Shown here: positions 10,057 to 22,145 of the stretch, piece by piece | Layout: each line of letters begins with the position of its first letter | How positions within the stretch are numbered: position 1 is the first letter of the stretch | From: Chenopodium formosanum | Lineage: Eukaryota; Streptophyta; Magnoliopsida; Caryophyllales; Amaranthaceae | Assembly (NCBI GenBank): GCA_024500155.1 | Contig: CM044868.1 | Location: forward strand, 46,722,165 to 46,786,164 | Length of the DNA: 64,000 nucleotides | Direction: 5' to 3' | The notes under the pieces: model-generated | The model's input: only the letters and a program-made list of their open reading frames with translations | Databases searched by the model: none | What the model was told of the DNA's origin: nothing | Translations under genes and position numbers: made by a program

Positions 10057-11496
10057 ATGGCTTATATTTCTATTCCTCAATTTGATAATGAACCGTTTTG
10101 GGTGTATTTCAATAGACTTGAGGATTTCCTAGATAGTGTTAAAGGTTTAACCAAGGGTGATTATTGTGAAATCATTAATTTGGGATTAAATGAGAATTTT
10201 AGAGGAGTAGTTGATAATATGTTAAATGGTAAATTTCAAGACATGTCTTCGGATGAAGCTTGGGATTTCTATTCATGGTTAGCTAGGGATAATTATGATT
10301 GGGAGAGGGCCAATCATGAGACTTATGTTCGAGATTATCATGCTTTTAATATTGATGCTAATTGTCATGATTTGTATAATATGAATTCCCATGATGTGCT
10401 TGATGCTCCCAATAGTGACCATGTAATGCATGATTTCAACTCCCCTCCCTCTATAGCTCAATGTAATGAGGTACATTCTAATGATGATGAAGTGCATGTT
10501 CTTTCTCATATTGCATCCGATTTTTGCATGAATTCTAAAGGTGTGCCCCATAGTCCCCTAGATGATTCCAATGAGCAAGCTTTTGACTCGTCTATCCATG
10601 ATGATTTGGACTCATTTGAGATTATGGCCCAAATTTTTCTTAAGTTTCAAACGGTAGCCCATAACCTTATGAGTGAGTTCATTGATAAGGCTTCATTAGA
10701 AAGAGATGAGTTTGAGAGAAATTTGCCCCCATTCACTCTTGATTTTGAGATGGTAGGCCTTGAGAAATTTAAGGGAGATGTTGTTCAAGGTTGTGAAGAG
10801 GAGGTTGAGATTGAATCATTTGGAGTTTTTGAGCTTGAGGGAGATGTAGAACATGAGGGTTCTTCATTTGAGGATTCCATGATTGATTTTCATTCCCTCA
10901 TTAGTGATGTGAGATCTTATGATGAGGGATTAGCTACCCCTTTTTCCCTTTCTTATACACCTTTTTCCCAAAGGTTTAACCATATCTCCTACTATCCTAT
11001 GTTCCTCCCTTCTTTCCTCAAAGAACCTCTTAGGGATCCTCTTCCTATTCATGCTTCCGAAGCCCCCAACTCTTTCATTGTTGATGAGGAAAAGAGTTAT
11101 AATGCCAACCAAAAAGATTTTTGTGAGGATTTTTCTTTTTCTTCTTCTACTTTTTCTTCTTATTTTCTTGATTTTTCTTTTGATTCTTTTACTTTTTCTT
11201 TTCTCCCTTCTCTCAAGCATAAAGTCTCCTTGTACTTTATGTTTTCTTGTCATATGAGCATCGCGTATGCTCTATTTCTTGATATGTTTGTCGGTGCATA
11301 TGACAAGCTATTGCGTTCTTTGTCGGGTTATTTACTAGATTGGTCATGCTTGGACGTTAAGCAAGCCTTTGCGGGAAGTAACCCGTGTTTTATTGCTTTC
11401 TTTTTCTTACTTTTGTGTTTCTCATTTTTGTTTACTCTCTTGTCTATGTGTATAGGTACTCGATGCATATACTCATGTGCAAGGATTTTGGATTGA
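10057..11496 (+). CDS. Reduced gag-derived ORF (479 aa) of the pol-less Athila-like element
   Basis: The only long ORF in the element, starting about 100 bases after the PBS. Residues 10-90 (FWVYFNRLEDFL, CEIINLGLNENFRGVVDNML, DEAWDFYSWLARDNYDWERA) keep the pattern of Athila-type gag, in which W-x-x-F...L, Q-x-x-x-F-Y-x-G-L and EAYELLEEMA..NNYQW occur in that order. The middle (90-330) is acidic and rich in D, E, S and H. It has no zinc knuckle. The C-terminal 100 residues include two hydrophobic stretches (about 395-415 and 440-470). The codons near 11340-11390 correspond to a segment (gacgttaagcaagc ... gggaagtaaccc) that in plant Athila/Tat elements usually lies after the integrase, so pol seems to have been deleted from within one ORF. 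Its function is unproven; RNA packaging is the best guess. Confidence 0.7.
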   Translation: MAYISIPQFDNEPFWVYFNRLEDFLDSVKGLTKGDYCEIINLGLNENFRGVVDNMLNGKFQDMSSDEAWDFYSWLARDNYDWERANHETYVRDYHAFNIDANCHDLYNMNSHDVLDAPNSDHVMHDFNSPPSIAQCNEVHSNDDEVHVLSHIASDFCMNSKGVPHSPLDDSNEQAFDSSIHDDLDSFEIMAQIFLKFQTVAHNLMSEFIDKASLERDEFERNLPPFTLDFEMVGLEKFKGDVVQGCEEEVEIESFGVFELEGDVEHEGSSFEDSMIDFHSLISDVRSYDEGLATPFSLSYTPFSQRFNHISYYPMFLPSFLKEPLRDPLPIHASEAPNSFIVDEEKSYNANQKDFCEDFSFSSSTFSSYFLDFSFDSFTFSFLPSLKHKVSLYFMFSCHMSIAYALFLDMFVGAYDKLLRSLSGYLLDWSCLDVKQAFAGSNPCFIAFFFLLLCFSFLFTLLSMCIGTRCIYSCARILD

Positions 11497-13670
11497 GCTC
11501 CTTGAGAAGAAGCACACCAATGATTGCTTGCATTTGGAAAAGCAACAAAGACGAGGAATTAGATGAAATTGTGAACAATGTGCTCAATTGCGGGTTTCAA
11601 CACCCACCTCACATATGGTTTACTCTTTCCTTCTTCCCTCATCTTGGATTTGCTTTCTTAATTGCATTTGGATTGAATGAATATGAATTGTTGTGTGAAT
11701 GTGTTTTCATTCTTCCCCTCCCACCCACCCTTTGTGCCTTTATTTTGAGCATTGAGGACAATGCTCCATTCTAGCTTGGGGGAGTAGCTATTCGCTAGCT
11801 TGGGGGTTATCTATATCTCTTGGTGGTTTCTTAATCCATAGTCTCATGATTGCTTGATTTATTTCTCTCATACTTGCCAAAGTCTATTATTGAGATTGGT
11901 TTTCTATGTTTGGATGGCCATGAGCGCCTTATTGAGTTGACTTTTGGTATTTGTAGCTTTGATTGATCATGCTTTCATCTTGCACAATTGTATATGCATT
12001 CTTGAGTATTGTTGGTTTTGTGAATATTTGTGTGTATAGTGTCTTTCCATGGCATTCAAGGCAAGTTTAAAAATGTTTTGTTTTAAACTTGGACATAATT
12101 GGGCTTTAGCACCTAGAATACCCTCTTTGCTAATTGTTAGAGGTTTTCGTGCACTTGAAGTCGAGGTTGGTTCACACATATAGCGTTGCCAAGGTAGTAG
12201 AACTTAAGGGCTTTGAGACCTTAGTTCACTTGGTTTGTGGTAAGATGGTTGTCGCTCTCTAGCTAGTTGAAGCTTTAAAGGTGATTTTTGCTACTCCACT
12301 ACCGTCATTTTTGTGAGGATGTGTCTATTTTGTTCTAGCCTTTTACATTTCTTGCATGTGTGGCGTTTGGATCCTTGGCATTGCTAGCTTATATCGAGAA
12401 TTTGGCTTAATCTACCCAAGATCGAGACCGAACCAATCTAGGGGAAGACGAAGGCAATTAGGATTTTTGTTTTGTTTTATTATTTTCTATTCTTTTATTT
12501 TTCTTTTGCATTTGCTCATTTAGTAACCCAATTTGAGCCATTTTCCCTTCTTTGGCATAACCACATTACAAACCAATGGACCTTTGCTTTATTTTCACCT
12601 TTATTAGTTTTTGTGAAGCATTCTCGGGACTTGATTTGTATTTTTGGTTAATGAAAGTGAGAAAAAGAATAAAAAAAAGTGAAAAACTCAAATTTTGGTA
12701 CTTGTGATTATATTTGTTATGTTGAATGGTTTGAGTAAATGAGAATTAAATAAAGGAAATGAAAGAAAAAGCCGCTCAAAGTTAAAAGAGGCGAGAGCAA
12801 AGAATAAAAAGAAATGAAAAAAAAAATATTGAGAAAATACAAAAATATTTGTTGTTTAGTTGAAAAAGAATAAGCTTGGGGGAGGAGTTGCTAGAATTTT
12901 TTATTTGAAAGTTGGTAGTTTATTGAGTTTGAATTGAGGAATGATCAACCTTGCTTCACTTCTAAGTTTTCCACCAATTTCCAAATTTATTTCCACACCC
13001 TTTACCCTAGCCTAAACGTTTCAACCCTTTTAAGACCTTTTGACCTTAGTAAGGTTTAGTTACTACCGGTGGAGGGTAATCAAGCCAAGCCTATTGAGCG
13101 AGCTATCAATGCCAAGATGTCGGGGCCTAAATGTTTTTCATTGCTTATTTTGTTCCGATTCCTTCGAGGAAACTCGAGATATCACCTTAAAAGTGGATGC
13201 AAAACTAGTGAGGACGCGGAAGTTTGGTTGGAGATAAGGAGGAGTGTAAGTCCCTCTAAGTTCTCTACCCTTTGCATGCTTTATGTGTGTACCAACCTTA
13301 GCTATTCTTTTGTTTGGCTACCTTTAATGTCTAGAAAGGATTGTATTCTTGTGCATTTAGCTCATTGTTTGTGTTTGGTTTGAAATATCAAAACTCGAGT
13401 TTTCTTGATTTCACCTTTGCCTTGAATGTGAAGTGTTGCCAAGAGTTGTGGGTTAAACCTCTTAGGAAACCCTCACGAGAGCTTACTCGTCCTCTTTGGC
13501 GACATAGGGGTTTAAAGGGCTTGATGCATACGCTAAATGCATCCGTGATTCCTACGAAAGTGAGATAGTGTACATTCTTTCTCCTTGTTTCTTTTTTGTT
13601 TCTTTTGCTTTCAATAATTCCCTCTTGTTCTCTTTTGCCTTAGCTTTGCTCGAGGATGAGCAAAGGTTTA
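11497..13670 (+). other. Non-coding internal region of the Athila-like element
   Basis: No convincing gene. It has three internal copies of the PPT-like motif AGCTTGGGGG (near 11773, 11798 and 12873), an A-rich stretch at 12650-12860, and a 130-residue open frame at 11385-11774 with no recognisable domain. The segment attgaggacaatgct just before the first motif resembles the sequence that often follows pol in Athila-type elements. Small open frames at 13040-13568 look fortuitous. Confidence 0.6.
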
Positions 13671-13683
13671 GCTTGGGGGAATT
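13671..13683 (+). other. Polypurine tract of the Athila-like element
   Basis: GCTTGGGGGAATT lies immediately before the 3' LTR (TGATGAG), the place where plus-strand DNA synthesis is primed. Confidence 0.85.
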
Positions 13684-16202
13684 TGATGAGTGACATTTAT
13701 GTTACTCTGAGGGAGTAGTTTTAGAGTCTTTTCCGTGTTTATTTTTCCCTTATTTTCCTTTTATTCTCTTGTTTTCTCTTTAATAAAGTTTCTAGTTTAT
13801 TTTGGTAATTTTGGAGCGTTTTAGTTTATTTTCTTTATTTTATTAATTTTAGTTTATTTTTGTATTTTTATTTTACTTTATTTGTTTGTATAGTTTTTGT
13901 TTTATTTTTTATTAGTTTAGTTTTATGTCTCTTATTTTCTATTTCATTTTATTTATTTTATTCTATTTGTCGTGGTTTTGTTTATTTCGTCCTTTGTTTA
14001 TTTTCATTTTATTTTATTTTATCTTTGACCCGATTTTCCCTTGTTTTTATTTGGTTGTGTAGGATCGTGCTCGGAGGTCGTAGGCTCGAGTCAAAGGTGT
14101 CAATCCAAGAAGCTTTCAAGCCCTAAAGTTGCTGCCCAATCTTAACCATCACCACACCCTTCACTACCTACACCACCCCAAGCAACAGCACCTCACTCCC
14201 CTGCTCCCTCACGCACTTCTCAGCTCACCAATACCAGCCACGCAACTCCCCTGCTGCCACCAACCAACACCACCAATCACCCCCGTATCAACCACGCAGC
14301 CACATCAACCAACCCATTAGCCCCGAATTCACCAGCCACCTCAATACACTTCTCTGCGCAATAACATCAGCAACCAAACCCACACCAATACACCGCCAAT
14401 CATCCCCGTAACAACCACCACCTCCAATCAACCCAAATACCAACCACAACAGCCCCTTCTCCATCTCCACTGCTGCAACTCTCACCACCAAAAGAGCAGC
14501 GGCGCATCTCCACTAGCCCAAACCGCAGCAACCCACCTTTCACCACCGCGCAACCCACAATAACAACCCCTGCACGACCACCACCCACCTAACAACTCCC
14601 CTGGCAACAGATGCTCTAATTCGCAACACCTTCTCCTTCCACCACAATCAGCGCACCTGCACCACCGTCAACAACCAGCAACAATTAAGCAATTCGACCC
14701 CCCCAATCGACCCAAAAATCAGAGCAAATCACAAATTAATCAAGTTCGAGCAAACCAATGAGGGTTCAGCCGAACGTCGAGTAAGAGACTTTGGAAGTTT
14801 TGTTATTCAAAGAGGAGTGGTCGAACATACCCATGGTTCGACCGAACCAACCCCGTAGTTTGGCCGCACCAACCCGTGGTTCGACCGAACCACTTCACGA
14901 GCTTCTCACGCGAGTTTTAATGAAAATTAAATGGCCTTGATTAATTGCTGGTTGATGAAGATGTCGGTGATGATTTTGAGCCGTTGATGATGGTTGTTTG
15001 ATGATGATGATAGAGCAGCCATGAATATCGAAGAAGAGAAATAGGGGCTGATTGTTTTTGGTGGGGATTTGTGGGTTTATTTTATTTTTATTTTCTTTTT
15101 CTTTTATTTTTAATTTCTTTCTTTTCTTTTCCCTTTTTCTTATTTCTTTCCTCTTTTATTTCTTTTCTATTTTATTTTCTTTTTATTTTCCTTTTCTTTC
15201 TTTATTTTATTTTTCCTTCTTTTTTCTATTTTTCCTAGTTTTATTAAGTTAGTATAAATACCTAATTTTGGGGGTAATTAGAAAAAATATTGAATAACTA
15301 TCTATTCTACTCTCTAATTAGTTTTAGGTTAGGTTAGGATTAGTCTTCAATGGTAGAGAGAGAAAGTGTGGTTTTCTTCATTAATGAACTTGGATTTTGA
15401 AGAAGGAGCTTGTTCAATCTTTTGTAGACCTTCATCTTCAATTAATGAACAATCTCTTACTCTTTCTCTTTACCTTTGTATTTGATTTTGCTTATTTGCT
15501 TTTATTTTTCTTCTTTGCTTATTAATCATGTTGATGCTTATTGATTTGATGATTGATATTGTTTTCAACATGATTTGTGAGTAGTCACCTAGCCAATGGT
15601 GTGGGGATGGTGTAGTTGCTAATTGTTCATGCTTTTAATGTTGGGGTTATGTTAATGGTGATTAAAGTCTTTGCATGCTTGATATTCTTTGGTCTTTCTT
15701 GCAAGTGCACGTTGTTAGTTGATCAAAGATGAGTCTTTACTAACAAGTAACGGAAGTTGACTTAGTTGAGGTTCATTACTATTGATTGTTATTTAATAGT
15801 ACCTCCTAGTATATGGTTCTAATGTGGAAACATAGAGGCTACGTTAGGAGAAGCCAATTGACCCCGGAAGGCGGCTAGATTGGACCCTTTACTTCGATAT
15901 TCATGCATGTTTAGTTTACCATTGATATGCTACTTTGTTATTGCATGATCAAGCGTCAACTTCACCTACCCATTTCCCTTGGTGCCTTAATGTTTTATTT
16001 CTTGTTTTAGCATCTTTAGACTTTAGTTTATTTATCTCCTATTCCGGACTAGCTTAATTGTCGATAACATTTGGTGGTGTTTATCCGTTCTCTGTGGTTC
16101 AACCCCTATGCTTGCCTTATACTCGTATTAGGTTTGTTTAGGTTGTATAAATTGTATTTGATCTAGGGATAGACAATTGACGACGCGTTTATTTCCTTGT
16201 CA
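13684..16202 (+). repeat. 3' LTR of the Athila-like element
   Basis: 2519 bp, the partner of 7429-9932. Differences visible by eye include short indels around 13980 and 14295-14310 and scattered substitutions. It contains the second copy of the TATA box (15253-15260) and of the GGTTCGACCGAACC-type motifs (about 14835-14895). Confidence 0.92.
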
Positions 16203-16254
16203 AAGGATTTCATCAACGGGTTTGGTTTTGGGGAGACATTTTTAGGTGTCTACA

Positions 16255-17649
16255 CCCCCCTAAAAAAATGACGGAAAACATGCGCATACAAGACTCTCTA
16301 GACATGGTCAAAGTGTACATTCATATTAGTGTGTGCTTTATTTGTGAGTGCAAGTGACATGCTTTAACTCTTGTGTATGACTATGGGACTAAGTGATTAG
16401 ACTCAATTAAGGATTAAATGTGACTACTGCCATCAACAAAATGATAAAACTGATTAATAAAATTTTTAATTAGACTCGTCGTGATGAGTCGAGCAAGAAA
16501 CTGAACTGTCGCCGCACTCTGCAGTGCAGCGCCTCTGCAGTGCAGCGCTAGACGACAAGGTTGTCGCCTAGCGTTGCACAGCAGCGTTTGGCGCCGCAGC
16601 CCAGTTTTTTGCGCCCTTACTGGAACATTAATCTTGCATTGTTTTCAGTATTTTAACTCTAAAGGGACAAGCCTAAAGTCGTACTAAGTCAGTTTGATAA
16701 ATTTATTAGCCTTTAATTACTCTAATTAATTAATTAATTAATTAGGCAAAGTCCTTTTAGTCATTAATTGATTTATTTAGACTTAATCACAAGTCAAACA
16801 AACGATTAGGAAAAACACATAGAGTATGCATAGCAAATAATGCACAAGTAGTCAAGTAGGCATAATATGATGCAATGAGTTTACAACCTAATCATGGCTC
16901 TAGTTCTCTAAAGTTCAGGATATGGGCTAGTCAAAGAGGGTCCATGGTTATGAGTCTGAATGCACTGCGCGGAAGCCTTACCTTTGGAAGGGTTGGCGCG
17001 TGTGGATGGGACCTCGCGAGTTAAACTCGTTTCCATCGTTTGGTGAATTCCACATTCTCGGATGTACCCTTCGTTGCCAGGAGCGTTTGATTGGGTAGAT
17101 GGAGCATGAATTCCCAGAGGGTTATGTCCATATGTAGAACACATATGGGTTTCAGAAAAGAGAGAAGAACTTAATCAGGAAGTAGAATCGAGCCAACAGT
17201 TCTAGAACTAGTCAAAACAAGAAGGCAGAGTTCTGGCTCGGTATTGGAAGAACACGGCGCCAGACAACAGAGTCTGTTGCCAGAAAGTAGATTCGTCGCC
17301 AGACGACAAAATTGTCGTTAGGCAACGAGGCCATTTTTCAAGCGACGAACGTTGTTTTCTAGAAGCCAGTTCCTACATGCCTTAACAGCTTTCTGTATTC
17401 TTAGAATTTTCCAGTTTTCGCAGTATTATTTCGATTCTAGTTGTGAAAGATATTTCTCAAATTTCCTACGTGTAAAAATCCTATGTTTTTTACTCGTTAC
17501 GGATGGTCTTTCCAATGAGAAACTTTTTTATACATCTGAAAATAATGTTAATCAAAATTACGCACATGAAATACTTAGAACTTCTCGAGTCTCATCCACT
17601 CATTATAAATCATTGCCAAAATAAATTTTAGGAATTAAAATAGTAATCC
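16255..17649 (-). mobile_element. Leader/internal remnant of an Ogre-like element
   Basis: Lies between a PBS (17650-17667) and the outer edge of the family B LTR. The minus strand just before that LTR reads TTTTTTTAGGGGGG, which could be a polypurine tract. It contains GC-rich GTCGCC/GGCGAC and CTGCAGTGCAGCGC motifs (16500-16600 and 17255-17335), a run of TTAA repeats (16720-16745), and a 78-residue open frame at 17144-16908 with no known domain. No gag or pol is present. Whether it joins the two flanking LTRs into one element is doubtful, because those LTRs are too different to be a pair. Confidence 0.5.
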
Positions 17650-17667
17650 TCCCAAGTGGAGTCGCCA
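17650..17667 (-). other. PBS of Ogre-like element
   Basis: The minus strand reads TGGCGACTCCACTTGGGA next to the LTR end. It resembles the tRNA-Arg-type PBS reported for Ogre/Tat elements (from memory), with some divergence. Confidence 0.65.
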
Positions 17668-17672
17668 AAAAC

Positions 17673-20402
17673 TCTAGGGAATATTTCAAGCATTACCCCA
17701 AAGTTGAACCCCACTGTGATCATACACTTAAGCATGGTGGCGTCCAAAGTGAAGGAAGATATAGCAAAAGAGTCGCCAACAAGTTTTAGGAACTTGTAAA
17801 CCGTTCACAGGGTAAAGGTTACACCCCTTAACGATCCAGGAAATCGTTAACTCCAATAGGTCTGGAACCAAGACTGGAAGTACGGGGATGAAAGTACAAA
17901 TCCAATCTAAAAGAGAAAGACCCTGCCCTAATAATAGGTCTCTACTTTATTCTACTCGTATTCATGTGCGCTTTCAGACTAACATGCAATCAATAGGTTA
18001 ACCCTGAACCTGTTTATCTATGTTGGTTGAATATTAATGCACAAATAAATCTTTTATTGACGATCACTTGAATTATAGTCATATTAACCCTAAACAAGAT
18101 TATTAATTATCTTATTAAGCGTGATTACAAGTACCACTTCCCTTTAAACATGCATAAAGGTGTGATCTAGCAATAACAATAAATATAATCAAGAAACATA
18201 AATATCAATAACCACAATAATAATCAATTATAATCATAATATTTATATTAAAATAACAATCATAATCATGTTAACAATAAAGCATAATAATAGCAAGATC
18301 CTAGGCATGATACTAACAAGATTAATAACAAACCCTAGCATGTCACTAAACATCAAAGATCAAAGCTTTAACCCTAACATGATACTAACATGCTATTAGG
18401 AAAGAAATAGGAAGCATCACAGAAATCATAATTGATTTAAGAAACTTATTCTTTACCCTAAACATGATACTATGAAGCAATCAAAACATCCAAACATGAT
18501 ACTAGGAATCAAAATAACAACCTAAACATGATTTCTATATCAAAATATCAATTAAACAATTAAACTAGTTACTTGGATGCCTCGTATCTCTTTCTAATAA
18601 CAAAATACACACGTTAGTAACTTAAAGGAAAATATAAAAACAAACCAATTAAAAAAAAATAATTGAAATAGAGATTTGGGACCAAACCCTCAGAAATACC
18701 AAACCTTTCACATCTAGGGCGAAGGCATCTTCGAACTTGGCTAGGTGTGTCCAGTGCTAATGTATGAGGAATTGTGTTTGTAAAAAGCTAGGCTAGAAAG
18801 AGGGAGAGAGAGAATAAGCTTTAGCTTAGAGAGAGAGAAGAATTAGAGAATTTTGGTTATCGAAAAACGGAGGTCAAGGGACCCTATTAATAAGAAAATA
18901 GTCCAGAATTGATATAAACGAATCAGAGTTCGAAAAGGAATAAAACACGCTTCTGTCGCCTGGCGACGAGTCCTGTCGTTTGGCGATGCAAAAGGTTTTT
19001 CACGCGTTTTCAACACGGAATCTATTTCTCGATAAATTCAAGTCGTAAAATCCGTACGAAGGGTAAAATCGTAATTTCATTTAAAACACTTCTTTTATTT
19101 CAAAATAAAACTCATAAAACATAATTATCAATCTTAATCCCATCAGGATTTAAAATAACGTTCTAGGAGATTCTAGAGGACTATAATCAATCCTTATTGC
19201 ATTAGGAATGATAATTCATAATAGGCCCTCCTCTAGATCATTGGGCCGCATATAAGAACCAAACCGGGCCTAGTTCAGTATTTTGGCCATAACTTTCTCA
19301 TTATTCATCGGAATTGGGCTTATAATATATCGTTGGAAAGCTCTTTTTGAGCCTAATCCAACTACACCATTATTGGACCCTTGTTAAGGATAAAACTAAA
19401 CTGGATTGGCTATTTTCATAAAATAGAGTAGGTTTTCGAAAACAGAAAGAAAGATTTTAAATCTATGTTAACTATTAAAGGGAACACCCTTTTTTGGTTA
19501 GGAATTTTTCCATTCCAAAAATACACTTCTAATATAAAGAAACCCAAAAAAAAATAAAAAAAATGCCATAATAAAATAAGCTTTTTAATTTTAATTTATT
19601 TAACAGCTTTCTTTTCCTACTTTTTCTCCCTCCAATCTTAAACCGATTATTTAAAATAAAAAATAAAAAAATACCCCACCCTCCAACCAGTAAAACAAAG
19701 AAATTAAAAATTGACTTTTTTTTTATTTAACAGTTTTTTTCCCTAATTTTTCTCCCTTTACAATCTTAAACTGATTATTTAAAAATCAAAACCCAACCCT
19801 CTAATTTGTAAAACAAAAAAAATTAAGAACTGACTAAACAGTATAAATCACCTTATATTTACGGTTATCAATTAAAAAAAAAAAAAAAGTAGTCAATTAC
19901 TTAATTCCCTTTATTGTACATATTTCGATAAGTTTCTATAATTTTTCTCAATAATTTATGTTGAAAAACAATATTCATCATGGGCTATGACAATATCTAA
20001 TGTACTGTATCAAATTTCAAATCAGGTAAATGTTCATTCATTTATTTTTTTAATATTGAAAACAAATTAGCAATTAAAATTCCAACTTAATAGAAGTTCG
20101 TAAAAATGATTTGTTCTATTCAAACTCATAATTTGTAGTTTTATTTCTTTATTATAGAGTTACCCCTAAACTTATCTCCAAAAGCTATTTAAAAAAAATT
20201 AAAAAAAAAAAACTTATCTCCAAAATGTGTTAAGTGAATAGAAGGCAAAAGGAATTGTGCACGCATTGCGTGCACCTCTTAGTTTGTAAAAATTAACCAC
20301 AACATTAGACTTTCCACACTTTCACTTCATTCGATTATGATTCGACGCGAAAGGTATTCATCACCGGGTTTGGTTTTGGGGAGACACAAATGGGTGTTTA
20401 CG
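17673..20402 (-). mobile_element. Diverged Ogre-like LTR (family B2)
   Basis: It shares the family B framework (GAGTCGCCAACAAGTTTTAGGAACTTGTAAACC at the PBS end, the AATTGGGCTTATAATATATCGTTGGAAAGCTC block at about 19310, and the terminal GGTTTTGGGGAGACAC..GGGTGTTTAC) but is much more diverged from the other two copies than they are from each other. The expected terminal TG/CA bases are mutated (TCTAGGG at one end, TTTACG at the other). The AT-rich stretch 19490-20330 has no match in the other copies and is probably inserted DNA. GTCGCCTGGCGAC-type palindromes lie at 18955-18990. Confidence 0.7.
20257..20275. repeat. Perfect 19 bp palindrome
   Basis: GTGCACGCATTGCGTGCAC, nine base pairs around a single central T, inside the unexplained AT-rich part of the family B2 LTR. 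Confidence 0.8.
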
Positions 20403-22145
20403 CTACTCCTTCCACACCCCCATCCTCCCTTCTCATTTCCTTTCCTCATATAGGCTCAACCTCCATGCGTTGCTTGTTTTTTTATGGATCGTGAATTTTA
20501 GAAGGCCTCTTTCTACTTGATATCCATTAATCTATCTATTTATCTTTCCAAGCCCTTGTGTTCTCACTTCTTATTCCTCTATGGGATGTAACTCTTTGTG
20601 TTACTCACTTTTACGCATTGTGAATTTTAAAAGGCCTCTTCCTACTTGGTATACAACAATTTTTTTAATCTTTCCATGCCCTTATTTCTCACTCCCTTTC
20701 TATTTTACCTCACTCACATTTTACGATTTTTGGAATTTTTTCTTTCCCTAGTGTACCACGATCCTTTTTCTCTTCCCCCTCCTCCCTCCTCACTTCCTTT
20801 TCATATATGGGATATATCACCTTTTGTTACTCATTTGTACGAATTGTGAATATTGAAAGGCCTCTTCCTACTTTCTATCCACCAATTAATCTATTAATTC
20901 AATTCTAAGCCCTCAATTTTCACTCTTTATCTACTTTACCTCACTCATATTTTATGAATTTGTAATTTTTAGAAAGTCTCTACCTACTTGCTCCCTCCAT
21001 TAGTGTACCACTTTCCTTTCTCCCCCCTTCACTAAAACTCACTGCTATCTACACAGATATCTCATATAAGCTCTTCTCTTTTCATTCCACGCGTCTTTTA
21101 TGAATTTTTATCACAAAATTTATGTCTTATTAAATGTATGTTTAAACAAAGAAAATTTTCCACAAAGTTCTCATTTGACTTTTATGATTATGCAAATTTT
21201 GCTACTCCTCCCCCCCCCCCTTCTCCTCCTCCCTTCTCATTTTCTTTTCCCTTACGAACCCTATCTCTTAATGTTACTCATTTTTTTATGGATCATGAAT
21301 TTTAGAAGTCCTATTTTACTTGATATCCATCAATCTATCCATTTATCTTTCTAGGCCCTTGTTTTCTCACTTCCTTTTCCTTTATGGGCTCTATCTTGTT
21401 CTGTTACCATACAATCAGACATCATGAACATATAAATTAAAGAATTTAAATCCAAAATAAAGAATTTTTGCCTTCATTTTATTTATTAAAAGGAACAATC
21501 ACAAATTCTAAATACTATAAAATTTAATCTAGGAAAAGCAAAAATTTGCTGTTATTTGTAACCAATAATCTAAATTATACAACCCAAATCAAGTTTCTTT
21601 CTATTTTCCCCCAAAATTCCAGAACCTAAAATTTAAAAGAAGGATATAAATTCTCCAAATTGGAAACCAACATGTTGGCAGGTCATCTATTTAAGCAAAG
21701 AAACCCATGGACAGAAACAGATAGTCGTACATCTTTCCCAACATCACCAAAATGATGTACGAATCAACATAGCAATGAAAATCCAAACATACCTTGGTTA
21801 GCTAGTCTTTCTAGGAAACTCTTATCAGGTCCATATCATATGTTACATCTGGAGTCCTTGAATCCTTAACTTTGAAAAAAGGCATTTAAGAGTAATTGTA
21901 TTGCAAAAACCTAACTACGTATACATAGATAGCAAGGTGATGTTTACTTCCAGTAGATTAAAGCCTCTCCAGTCTCTTTAGAAGCTTCATCCTGACCAAT
22001 AATAACATGCAATAAAATTATCGACATATACTAAAAAAATTATCTATCTATTTCAGAGAATGGGTACTTCTACAGAGTTTCCCAGATTAGCCATTATTAT
22101 TCCTTCATCTAAAGTCATGGAATTATTGATAATTATACTATTACC
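20403..22145. repeat. Gene-free AT-rich DNA with degenerate repeats
   Basis: From about 20405 to 21420 a loose repeat recurs four or five times: a pyrimidine-rich piece (ctcccttctcatttcc..), then tttatgaattttagaaggcctctt, cctacttgatatccatcaatcta and tttatctttccaagccc. Copies start near 20485, 20616, 20846, 20957 and 21290, with uneven spacing. Related pieces occur at 25430-25590. 21420-22145 shows nothing clear apart from a possible minus-strand exon fragment near 21960-21997. Confidence 0.55.

Larger units (their letters stand above)
7429..16202 (+). mobile_element. Nearly intact non-autonomous Athila-like LTR retrotransposon, 8.77 kb
   Basis: Two LTRs (7429-9932 and 13684-16202) with the same ends (TGATGAGTGACA ... 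CCTTGTCA) and very similar sequence flank 3.75 kb of internal DNA with a PBS, one long ORF and a PPT. The target duplication is AAGGT on the left and AAGGA on the right (one mismatch). It sits inside the family B LTR. There is no protease, reverse transcriptase, RNase H or integrase, so it would need a partner element for these. Confidence 0.93.
5395..16254 (-). mobile_element. Ogre/Tat-like LTR (family B), split by the 7429-16202 element
   Basis: The LTR occupies 5395-7428 and, after the inserted element, 16203-16254; without the insertion it is about 2.08 kb. On the minus strand it starts TGTAGACACCTAAAAATGTC and ends GCGCCTACA. It matches the solo LTR at 54643-56650 from end to end (for example the blocks around AACTTGTAAACCGTT, ATATATC.TTGGAAAGC and GGTGTCTACA). 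A TATA-like CCTATAAATAGG lies on the minus strand at 6424-6435. No coding sequence is expected. Confidence 0.88.

Noticed and set aside
10279..11257. Overlapping minus- and plus-strand frames within the 479-codon ORF
   Set aside because: Shadow frames of an AT-rich ORF without motifs of their own.
16255..17672. Joining the LTRs at 5395-16254 and 17673-20402 into a single element with a 1.4 kb interior
   Set aside because: The two LTRs are far more diverged from each other than the first is from the solo LTR at 54643, and the first has its own PBS at 5384.
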